Source of the DNA: Nostoc sp. LEGE 12450
GTDB lineage: Bacteria > Cyanobacteriota > Cyanobacteriia > Cyanobacteriales > Nostocaceae
Length of the DNA: 64,000 bases
Assembly (NCBI RefSeq): GCF_015206895.1
Contig: NZ_JADEXU010000016.1
Location: 18,168-82,167 of the forward strand
Reading direction: 5' to 3'
Positions 56,904 to 64,000 of this stretch are shown piece after piece (the stretch's first letter is position 1; every line of letters begins with the position of its first letter). The notes beneath the pieces are model-generated. The model made no database searches. It was not told the origin of the DNA and saw only the letters and a list, made by a program, of their open reading frames with translations. Made by a program: the position numbers and the translations under genes.

Positions 56904-57482
56904 ATCAGGCGAAGCAAAAAGGTTAGAAAAATTGTTATTCGAGAGTTAATCCGCTATTTGCTGACTGAAGAGACATCAAATGCAGCTTGAACCCTTTGAT
57001 GAGCGTTATTTCCATTACAGTTATATTGTCAGCACCAGTGGTTGTTGCAGGATTCAATTCATTATTTGGTATAAGCATCGCTATGCCAATTATCCAATCG
57101 CTACTCCGTCATGTTCAAGCTGGTGGTTTTGGCACGGAAACTGCTGAGGCTTACAGAAATGTTTAATTTTGTCATCGATTAACCTCTTCTTAGCTTAAGT
57201 TCGTTAACTAGTGCATCAACAATTGGCATAAAATCTCTTTTTGCCTCTTTACCCAGTCTGTAAATTCCTAGAAGTAGCCCTCTACCAGAAGCATTAAGAA
57301 TATCAGCTGATTCTCGAATTGGGCTAAAATACTGAATTCCCAAATTTTTACAGACTAGGGGAAGTTCCTCAACAATACTTCTATGCGCTCCCCAATGACT
57401 TTTCCAACGGGTAGGAACATACCTAATATTTTCGGAGTCGGTTTCAATCTCAGCCGCTTGCAGTTGTCAACCGTAGGACTAG
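56904..57482. other. Mostly noncoding stretch with ParA remnant
   Basis: Contains a doubtful 55-codon frame at 56999-57166 (plus strand) and a ParA C-terminal remnant on the minus strand at 57179-57468. Confidence 0.5.
57179..57468 (-). pseudogene. ParA-family ATPase, C-terminal remnant
   Basis: Minus-strand frame without a start, preceded by an in-frame TGA; it reads VPTRWKSHWGAHRSIVEELP, YFSPIRESADILNASGRG and IYRLGKEAKRDF before TAA. This fits the end of ParA/Soj-like ATPases (target-sensing region and C-terminal helix). The P-loop part is missing. It lies just downstream of the WD40 gene on the same strand. Confidence 0.5.
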
Positions 57483-60400
57483 TTATTGGTTCTCTGTGGG
57501 TACTGATTGCCAAGCAAGGCGATCTTTCCAGTGCGATGTGAAATTAAGTTGAACTGCTTGCTTAAAGTCCTCCAAAGCTGTGGAAAAAGCTTTCTCTTTT
57601 AGCTTTGCTGCACCTTGGTTGTGCAACTGTTGAGGGCATTGTGGATTCCATACATATTTTTGACAAGTTTGGTGGGCAATTTCTACATCACTGCCATTGT
57701 CAGGATTTTGAAAGACGGGATGATAATGTAATCTGTTGCAGCAAACTTGCAACCATTCTTGCCACCCACACTGCCACAAGCGGACTGTTCCATCAAGACT
57801 ACCACTGGCAATCAGTTTACCATCAGGGCTAAAAGCTGCGGAATTTACCCAATACTCATGCCCACGCCAAGGTTGACCAATGGGGTTGCCGTGAATATCC
57901 CACAAGCGCACTGTCGAATCATTGCTGGCACTGACAATCCACTGACCATCAGGGCTAAAGGCGACAGAATTAACTTCTTTTTCATGTCTGCGCCAAGGTT
58001 GACCAATGGGGTTGCCGTAAATATCCCACAAACGGATTGTCGAATCATTGCTGGCACTGATAATCCACTGACCATCAGGGCTAAAGGCGACAGAATTAAC
58101 TTCTTTTTCATGTCCGCGCCAAGGTTGACCAATGGGGTTGCCGTGAATATCCCACAAGCGCACTGTCAAATCATTGCTGGCACTGACAATCCACTGACCA
58201 TCAGGACTAAAGGCGACAGAATTAACTTCTTTTTCATGTCCCTGCCAAGGTTGACCAATGGGGTTGCCGTGAATATCCCACAAACGGATTGTCGAATCAT
58301 TGCTAGCACTAATAATCCACTGACCATCAGGGCTAAAGGCGACAGAATTAACTTCTTTTTCATGTCCCTGCCAAGGTTGACCAATGGGGTTGCCGTGAAT
58401 ATCCCACAAGCGGATTGTCGAATCATTGCTGGCACTGATAATCCACTGACCATCAGGGCTAAAGGCGACAGAATTAGCTTCTTTTTCATGTCCGCGCCAA
58501 GGTTGACCAATGGGGTTGCCGTGAATATCCCACAAGCGCACTGTAGTATCATTGCTGGCGCTGACGATCCACTTACCATCAGGACTAAAGGCGACAGAAT
58601 TGACCCAATTCTCATATTGGCGCTGTGATCGCCCGATGACCCGATCTTGTAATATTTGATCTAGCTCCCATAAACGCACAGTGCGATCGCCACCACTAAT
58701 AATAAACTTGCCATCAGGGCTAAAGGCTAGGGAATTAACCTGTCCTTCATGTCCCCGCCAAGGTTGAGTGATGGGGTTGCCATTGATATTCCACAAGCGT
58801 ATTGTGCGATCGCAGCTACCACTAATAATAAACTTGCCATCAGGGCTAAACGCGACAGAATTTACATGTCCTTCATGCCCGTGCCAAGGTTGACCGATGG
58901 GATTACCTTGGATGTCCCACAACCGCACTGTATAATCACTACCACCACTGACAATCAACTTGCAATCGGGGCTAAAGGCGACGCAAATAATTTTCGCCTC
59001 ATGTTTGTGCCAAGGTTGAGTGATGGTGTTACCTTGTAAATCCCACAAACACACCGTTCCGTCAAAACCAATACTGATAATGCAATCGCCATTTGGGCTA
59101 AAGGCGACGGAAATAACTCCTTCCTTATGTCCGCGCCAAGGTTGAGCGATGGCGTTACCTTCTAAATCCCACAAACACACTGTTCCGTCAAAACCAACAC
59201 TGACAATGCGTACCCCCGAGGGGTTGGCGCAGCCATCGCCATTTGGGCTAAAGGCGACGGAAATAACTCCTTCCTCATGTCCCTGCCACGGATGAGTAAT
59301 GAGATTACCTTGTAGATCCCATAAACACAAAATTCCGTCAATACTACCACTAACAATAAACCTGCCATCAGGACTAAAGGCTACACAATTAACCTCTTGC
59401 TCGTGTCCCAACAAAAATTGAGCGGTGGGATTGCCAATGATATTCCACAAGCACACGGTAGAATCGCTACTGCCACTGGCAATAAACTTGCCATCAGGAC
59501 TAAAGGCTACACAATTAACCTCTTGCTCATGTCCGCGCAAGCTATTCGTCTCTGTGGGTGTGTTCATTGCTTCCTTTAAGCTTCCCAAAACAGGAGCTAG
59601 AAGCTGGTTTGGGTATTTCTCTAGATTCTCACCCATTGTTTGAATTGCCAGCACCAAACCCTCTAGCGGTTGGACAGGAAGTAAATTCAAAACCCTGGCG
59701 GATTGCTCGCGCAGTTTTAATTCAGTCAGTGCAAGGTTTAACTTTTGAATCTCTTGTTCCTGGCGATCGCGCCATCTAACACTAGCATTAATAAATCGAT
59801 TAGCTTGTTCGCTTAAAGAACCAAACGTTTGCTCTTTTAGTTCTTGATAAGTCTTTATCTTCAGAACCCCGTTTGCAATATCTTCTTTTTCCCACAATAC
59901 ATTCAGGGTGTATGCCAGAAGTGGTAAAGAATCATCTTGTTGGTGAAAATCATGAATAATTTGCTCAACTAATCCTTGTTCAAAGATAACGCCATTTTTA
60001 GCAGCAGGTTCAGCGATCGCTAACTTTAATTCTCCATCGCTCATTCTAGTGAGTATACGACTATAGCGATCGTGGATCTTCGCAAGTTGGGGATACTCAC
60101 TAAATTTATCCAAAAAATCAAACCGCATTGTTAAAACAATTTTGACAGAGCTATCCTGCTGCTGGAACAGTTGAAAGAGACTAGCAACAAATTTATCGCG
60201 TTCTGGCTTTTGAGTTTTCGTAAACAGTTCTTCAAATTGGTCAATAAAAATCAGAATATACTGATAATCTTGTTTGAGGTATGTGACAATTTGAATTAGA
60301 GTATTTTCTCTTATTTCTCTAGCAATATCCGCTATTGGCGATTTTTTCCCATAAGTAGAAGCAAGACACTGATAAAGAGATTTAAAAGGATTTTCATTTG

Positions 60401-60737
60401 GGTGAAAACTTATATTAATTAATGAATTTTTATGAAGTCCTAAATAAGGAATTAAACCTGCTCGAATCAATGATGATTTACCAGTGTCTGATGCTCCTAA
60501 AAGCAAGAGTAGATTATCTTTTTTTAAGCGAGCGCCCAGATTAGCAATCCACTTTTCCCGACCAAAAAATTTGTCTTTATCTTTAATTTCAAAAGTTTTT
60601 AGTCCTAAGTAGGGAGAGTCTGTTTTAAGTGGACGACAATGAATATCCTCAAAATTACTGTCAGAAAAAAAGTCGTATTCAGAAATACATTGGACATTAC
60701 ACCCAATATTTATATCACCTTCAGAACTGTTAACCAT
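57483..60737 (-). CDS. nSTAND NTPase with 14 WD40 repeats
   Basis: 1084 residues. A short N-terminus (about 45 residues, no recognised effector), then SPYLGLKTFEIKD-KFFGRE leading to the STAND NTPase with Walker A GASDTGKSS and Walker B ILIFIDQFEELF. A helical linker is followed by 14 WD40 repeats (about 405-1000), enough for two seven-bladed propellers, and a short C-terminal TPR-like tail. Repeats 9-13 (bases about 57850-58500) are almost identical 126-base units. STAND-WD40 proteins act as sensors in signalling, cell death or defence; with no effector domain this one may recruit a partner. Confidence 0.92.
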   Translation of the reverse strand: MVNSSEGDINIGCNVQCISEYDFFSDSNFEDIHCRPLKTDSPYLGLKTFEIKDKDKFFGREKWIANLGARLKKDNLLLLLGASDTGKSSLIRAGLIPYLGLHKNSLINISFHPNENPFKSLYQCLASTYGKKSPIADIAREIRENTLIQIVTYLKQDYQYILIFIDQFEELFTKTQKPERDKFVASLFQLFQQQDSSVKIVLTMRFDFLDKFSEYPQLAKIHDRYSRILTRMSDGELKLAIAEPAAKNGVIFEQGLVEQIIHDFHQQDDSLPLLAYTLNVLWEKEDIANGVLKIKTYQELKEQTFGSLSEQANRFINASVRWRDRQEQEIQKLNLALTELKLREQSARVLNLLPVQPLEGLVLAIQTMGENLEKYPNQLLAPVLGSLKEAMNTPTETNSLRGHEQEVNCVAFSPDGKFIASGSSDSTVCLWNIIGNPTAQFLLGHEQEVNCVAFSPDGRFIVSGSIDGILCLWDLQGNLITHPWQGHEEGVISVAFSPNGDGCANPSGVRIVSVGFDGTVCLWDLEGNAIAQPWRGHKEGVISVAFSPNGDCIISIGFDGTVCLWDLQGNTITQPWHKHEAKIICVAFSPDCKLIVSGGSDYTVRLWDIQGNPIGQPWHGHEGHVNSVAFSPDGKFIISGSCDRTIRLWNINGNPITQPWRGHEGQVNSLAFSPDGKFIISGGDRTVRLWELDQILQDRVIGRSQRQYENWVNSVAFSPDGKWIVSASNDTTVRLWDIHGNPIGQPWRGHEKEANSVAFSPDGQWIISASNDSTIRLWDIHGNPIGQPWQGHEKEVNSVAFSPDGQWIISASNDSTIRLWDIHGNPIGQPWQGHEKEVNSVAFSPDGQWIVSASNDLTVRLWDIHGNPIGQPWRGHEKEVNSVAFSPDGQWIISASNDSTIRLWDIYGNPIGQPWRRHEKEVNSVAFSPDGQWIVSASNDSTVRLWDIHGNPIGQPWRGHEYWVNSAAFSPDGKLIASGSLDGTVRLWQCGWQEWLQVCCNRLHYHPVFQNPDNGSDVEIAHQTCQKYVWNPQCPQQLHNQGAAKLKEKAFSTALEDFKQAVQLNFTSHWKDRLAWQSVPTENQ
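57850..58500 (-). repeat. Array of nearly identical 126-bp WD40 units
   Basis: Consecutive units with the core AAGGTTGACCAATGGGGTT recur every 126 bases (for example near 58111, 58237, 58363 and 58489). They differ at few positions such as Ile/Val and Gln/Arg codons. This is recent tandem duplication or gene conversion. Confidence 0.85.
59208..59234. repeat. Short repeat inserted in WD40 blade 3
   Basis: Compared with blade 4 (SPNGDCIISIG) blade 3 reads SPNGDGCANPSGVRIVSVG, a net gain of 24 bases (eight residues) caused by a GGCTGCGCCAACCCCTCGGG-type repeat common in Nostoc. Confidence 0.7.
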
Positions 60738-61071
60738 CTTATCTCCTTACCTTTGGACATCTCTGGCTAAATCTTTACCTCAGTTATAGTTCCTCGGCTA
60801 ATCTTTGTAAGTAACTCAACAAAATTAATTACCGAAGAAAGGCAGAAGGCAGGAGGCAGGAGGCAGAAGGAAGAAAATACAATTCTTGCTCTCTGCCAAA
60901 AGGGTCTAATCTTAAAGATTCTCTTGTGAAGCTTTTCCTGTTGCCGCCCTATAGGATAGAAGTTTTGTAAATCCCATCCGTGAAAAATTAAGGTTTTAAA
61001 TAGCTTTATTCAGGGAAATTACTTAAACAAAGTTTAAAAATATGTAGTAACTTTATCCTAAAACGCCATAA
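60738..61071. other. Intergenic region between divergent genes, with heptamer repeat
   Basis: Contains a tandem array of GGCAGAA/GGCAGGA heptamers at 60841-60870 and otherwise AT-rich sequence that must hold the promoters of the WD40 gene (minus) and the ArsA gene (plus). No small gene seen. Confidence 0.6.
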
Positions 61072-62955
61072 ATGACAAACGGGATGGAACTTTTTGATAA
61101 CCTACACCTTGCTATGTTTAGCGGCAAAGGTGGAGTCGGAAAAACGACAATCTCCTGCACCTTTGCATGTCGTTGGGCGCAGAAATTTGCCAATGAGCAA
61201 ATTCTTTTAATCTCAACCGATCCGGCTCACTCTCTTGGAGATGTCTTACAAGTTAGCGTTGATGACATTCCTCGTCCCATAGCGGAACTACCCAATCTAC
61301 TAGTAAGGGCGTTGGATGCAAAGCTTCTGCTACAAGAGTTTAAAGAGCGTTATGGTCAGGTTTTAGAACTGTTAGTGGAGCGCGGTAGTTTTGTTGAAGG
61401 AGAAGACTTGTCTCCAGTTTGGGATTTAAATTGGCCTGGACTGGACGAGTTGATGGGCTTGTTAGAGATCCAACGCCTTTTTAAGGAGCAGCGGGTAGAT
61501 CGAGTAGTAGTTGATATGGCTCCTAGCGGTCATACTCTCAACTTATTTGGATTGATGGATTTTTTAGACACTTTCCTCCACTCTCTCGAACTGTTTCAAG
61601 AAAAGCATCGGATTATTAGCAAGACCTTTGCTGGAAGTTACACACCCGATCGCGCTGACGATTTTTTACAAACCCTGAAAGCTGAACTGTCGCAAGGTCG
61701 TCGTCTACTTCAAGATCCTACCCATACAGCTTGTTTGTTAGTTGCGATCGCCGAACCAATGAGTTGGTTGGAGTCAAAACGGTTCCTAGAAGCCTTACAA
61801 ACTTTGCAGGTTCCTTGCGGAGGGTTGTTTGTTAACCAAGTCCTGGCCAGTGCGACTGACCCAGATCGTTACCAAGAACAACAACCGCTGATCGGTCAGT
61901 ATACGGATCTTGCTAACGAAAAGCCGATTTTTATTGTGCCACAGCAAGATGAAGAACCTTTAGGGATTCTAGCCCTCAGCCATCTGATCGACCAAATCCA
62001 TGTTCCTCAGCTTGAACCGCTATCTTTTATCGATCTACTCCCAGTTCAATGGCCGGAAACGATTCCTCCTAGCTTTGGAGATTTTCTCACCAAAGGTCGT
62101 CGCCTGTTACTAATTGGCGGTAAGGGTGGAGTAGGCAAGACCACAGTAGCAGCTGCCATTGGTTGGGCTATGGCTCAACAACATCCCGATCGCAAAATTC
62201 GCATGGTTTCTATCGATCCAGCCCACTCCTTGGGTGATGCCTTTGGTCTGAGTTTAGGACACGAACCATATCAAATAACTCCTAATCTTCGAGGTCAGGA
62301 AGTAGATGGCGATCGCATTCTCGATCAATTCAGAGCCGATTACCTATGGGAACTGGCCCAAATGATGAGTGGCGAAACCCAAACAAGCGAAGCTATTGAA
62401 ATGGCCTATGCTCCTGCTGCCTGGCGCAAAATTGTCGATCAAGCTTTACCAGGGATTGATGAAATACTTTCCCTGTTAACAGTAATGGAATTGCTAGAGC
62501 AACAAGAAGAAGACTTGATTATTTTAGACACTGCTCCTACAGGTCATCTTCTGCGTTTTCTAGAAATGCCAACTGCATTAGCAGACTGGCTAGCTTGGAT
62601 TTTCAAACTCTGGATCAAGTATCAGAATGTCCTTGGTCGTACAGAGTTTATGGGACGTTTACGAACTTTGCGACAGCGCGTAGTCAAAGCCCAAAAAGTG
62701 CTAAAAGACCCACAACAAGCAGAGTTCATTGGGGTTACACTTAACCAGACTAGTGTACTTGCCGAACAACAACGCCTGTTCAAATCTCTTCAAGAAATAG
62801 GTGTAAGTCAGAATTACGTTGTTCTAAACCGCTTTACTTCTAGAGCAACCATTAATTGCGATTTTCCAGGTTTGACAATGGTTCGCTTACCAATGCTTCC
62901 TCGCTCAGTTCAGCCTTTAGAACGCATCCAAGCAGCAGCCGGCTGTTTATTTTAA
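61072..62955 (+). CDS. Tandem ArsA/GET3-family ATPase
   Basis: 627 residues made of two complete ArsA units. P-loops are SGKGGVGKTT (about residue 16) and GGKGGVGKTT (about 350), each followed by STDPAHSLGD or SIDPAHSLGD. The switch regions are DMAPSGHTL and DTAPTGHLL, so both ATPase sites look intact. Family members power arsenite pumps or chaperone membrane proteins; no arsenic genes are near. The small coiled-coil gene downstream suggests a role with it, possibly in gas vesicle formation (weak inference). Confidence 0.9.
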   Translation: MTNGMELFDNLHLAMFSGKGGVGKTTISCTFACRWAQKFANEQILLISTDPAHSLGDVLQVSVDDIPRPIAELPNLLVRALDAKLLLQEFKERYGQVLELLVERGSFVEGEDLSPVWDLNWPGLDELMGLLEIQRLFKEQRVDRVVVDMAPSGHTLNLFGLMDFLDTFLHSLELFQEKHRIISKTFAGSYTPDRADDFLQTLKAELSQGRRLLQDPTHTACLLVAIAEPMSWLESKRFLEALQTLQVPCGGLFVNQVLASATDPDRYQEQQPLIGQYTDLANEKPIFIVPQQDEEPLGILALSHLIDQIHVPQLEPLSFIDLLPVQWPETIPPSFGDFLTKGRRLLLIGGKGGVGKTTVAAAIGWAMAQQHPDRKIRMVSIDPAHSLGDAFGLSLGHEPYQITPNLRGQEVDGDRILDQFRADYLWELAQMMSGETQTSEAIEMAYAPAAWRKIVDQALPGIDEILSLLTVMELLEQQEEDLIILDTAPTGHLLRFLEMPTALADWLAWIFKLWIKYQNVLGRTEFMGRLRTLRQRVVKAQKVLKDPQQAEFIGVTLNQTSVLAEQQRLFKSLQEIGVSQNYVVLNRFTSRATINCDFPGLTMVRLPMLPRSVQPLERIQAAAGCLF

Positions 62956-63000
62956 CGGCTAATTAGACTAAATACTTCCATACCCAAAGAGAAATTTATT

Positions 63001-63285
63001 ATGCATCGCACTCCAAACCGCAGACAAATTCAAGCCAAACTTAGCACCATGCCTCCTCAACGTTCTCAAGCAACAGCTTACTTAAATGCTTACAAAATGA
63101 TGCTAGAAAAGGAGCGTTTAGAGGAGGAACTAGAGAAACTCGAAGCACGCCGACATCAGATTCAGCAGCGTCTTGCTATTTTAAATAGTCAAACAATTCC
63201 TGAAGGAGACATGACCCATCAGCAAGCAAATACAAACTTGGAGGACAAGACACCAAAATTCAAAACCTTAACGCTGGAGTACTAA
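63001..63285 (+). CDS. Small coiled-coil protein, GvpV-like (tentative)
   Basis: 94 residues: a basic start (RTPNRRQIQAKL), AYLNAYKMMLEKERLEEELEKLEARR as a strong coiled coil, then a polar linker ending LTLEY. The layout resembles the cyanobacterial gas vesicle accessory protein GvpV, but gvpA, gvpN and other gvp genes are not in the window. It starts 45 bases after the ArsA gene and is probably cotranscribed. Confidence 0.6.
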   Translation: MHRTPNRRQIQAKLSTMPPQRSQATAYLNAYKMMLEKERLEEELEKLEARRHQIQQRLAILNSQTIPEGDMTHQQANTNLEDKTPKFKTLTLEY

Positions 63286-63420
63286 GTACTAAGATTTCAG
63301 CTTGTCTATTCTTCGCAACTTCCTTGCGATGTCGCACCTGGGCGTGGGCGATCACTTTGGTACACCTCCCGCTCCACTATTGTGTACACAAGGAAAGGTG
63401 ATAAACTAATCTAGAATTTT

Positions 63421-63807
63421 TCATCCTTCAATACTCTCTTCGATAAGAAGATCGCCATTACCTACAATAGTATTTCGGAAATAAGCTCCGTGAGCCCGAC
63501 CGAAATCACTGAGGTAAGACCCTTTGAGATAAGCATTTTCAAATGTGGCACCAACTGCGTCAGCATCGGTCACACTAGCCCCTTCCAAGTTAGTACCAAT
63601 GAACTTAGCCAAACTCAATTCGGCATAGCTGAGATTAGCCCCACTCAAGTTAGCTCCACTCAAATTAGCAGCCAACAAATTAGCTCGACTCAGATTAGCC
63701 CCACTCAGATTAACTCCCCTCAAGTCAGCCTCTTGCAAATTAACCCCACTGAAATCCCTTTCCCCAGCAGCATATCGCTGGAGCAACTCAGGGGTCGTTA
63801 TCTTCAT
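63421..63807 (-). CDS. Pentapeptide-repeat protein
   Basis: 128 residues. After a short N-terminal region (PELLQRYAAGERDFSGV) come about fifteen A(D/N)LXX pentapeptide repeats such as ANLSG, ANLSR and ANLLA, which form a right-handed quadrilateral beta helix. No other domain. Function unknown; such proteins are abundant in Nostoc. Confidence 0.9.
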   Translation of the reverse strand: MKITTPELLQRYAAGERDFSGVNLQEADLRGVNLSGANLSRANLLAANLSGANLSGANLSYAELSLAKFIGTNLEGASVTDADAVGATFENAYLKGSYLSDFGRAHGAYFRNTIVGNGDLLIEESIEG

Positions 63808-64000
63808 CTACTGTCCTTTGTATTGCAGAATTTACCATCCCATTTTGGTAAAGTGTATGCTAAAAAATCTTTGTTATACCAATTCAAAAAATGTTTGCGA
63901 CAGATAGGGCATTCAAAATGAAATCATAGCTAGTCAAGGAAGCAGCCACTTCAGAGGTAAGTTGAGCTAGAAGTTCAGCAACCTTAGTTCGTAAATGTTC
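63808..64000. other. Window end, no gene recognised
   Basis: Contains a TATACCAATTC motif typical of Nostoc intergenic repeats. A gene may begin or end beyond the window. Confidence 0.4.

Noticed and set aside
56999..57166. 55-codon hydrophobic frame on the plus strand
   Set aside because: No ribosome binding site, no recognised family; could be a real small membrane peptide but cannot be supported.
57850..58500. CRISPR-like periodicity
   Set aside because: The 126-base period codes for WD40 blades without unique spacers; no CRISPR array or cas gene seen in the window.
57747..58628. Long repetitive frame of 293 codons on the plus strand
   Set aside because: It is the antisense shadow of the WD40 repeat array; the repeats are explained by the minus-strand protein.

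Overview
The window is chromosomal DNA of a filamentous, heterocyst-type cyanobacterium, most likely Nostoc or a close relative. This rests on abundant HIP1 octamers (GCGATCGC), an nblA gene, a giant Ser/Thr kinase-histidine kinase of the HstK type, heptanucleotide tandem repeats and Nostoc-type interspersed palindromic repeats, all in AT-rich DNA.

Bases 1-35108 are most of one large natural-product cluster of the aeruginosin type. Its core is a prephenate decarboxylase (BacA/AerD-like), a bicupin (BacB/AerE-like), an SDR (AerF position) and a C-A-PCP-C-PCP nonribosomal peptide synthetase. The first three belong to the route that turns prephenate into the bicyclic Choi or azabicyclononane-type residue. 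Around the core are many tailoring genes: a fused Rieske oxygenase, a type 2 isopentenyl-diphosphate isomerase, four 2-oxoglutarate/Fe(II)-type oxygenases in two pairs, two more oxidoreductases, an O-acyltransferase pair (SGNH plus MBOAT), a methyltransferase, and a carbamoyltransferase followed by SxtJ-like and SxtK-like small membrane proteins. Two further SGNH proteins, two tandem beta-propeller lectins, a radical SAM protein, a glycosyltransferase, an MFS exporter and an ABC exporter complete it. Glycosylation plus acylation plus carbamoylation suggests a decorated glyco-aeruginosin such as the banyaside/suomilide group (inference). Loading and first-extension modules are not in the window and probably lie to the left, where the first gene is cut by the window edge.

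Bases 35109-50050 are a regulatory and decay zone. It holds nblA, a collapsed HstK paralogue, an intact HstK-type 1791-residue kinase followed by a response-regulator/histidine-kinase hybrid, a PAS histidine kinase, a frameshifted IS4-family element and a NarL-type regulator that lost its start. A MITE with target-site duplication and two relics of one unknown gene are also here.

Bases 50100-57480 hold a short run of accessory redox genes (DsbA-like, NAD-dependent epimerase-like, small membrane protein, relatively GC-rich SDR), then broken nitroreductase, GMC oxidoreductase, transposase and ParA genes, a short unknown protein and a zinc-ribbon protein. Bases 57480-64000 hold an nSTAND-WD40 protein with 14 WD repeats, a tandem ArsA ATPase with a small coiled-coil partner (possibly gas-vesicle related) and a pentapeptide-repeat protein.

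A recurrent theme is short interspersed repeats inserted in frame into functional genes: the NRPS (twice internally and once at its C-terminus), the MFS exporter, a histidine kinase, an epimerase-like enzyme and a WD40 blade.
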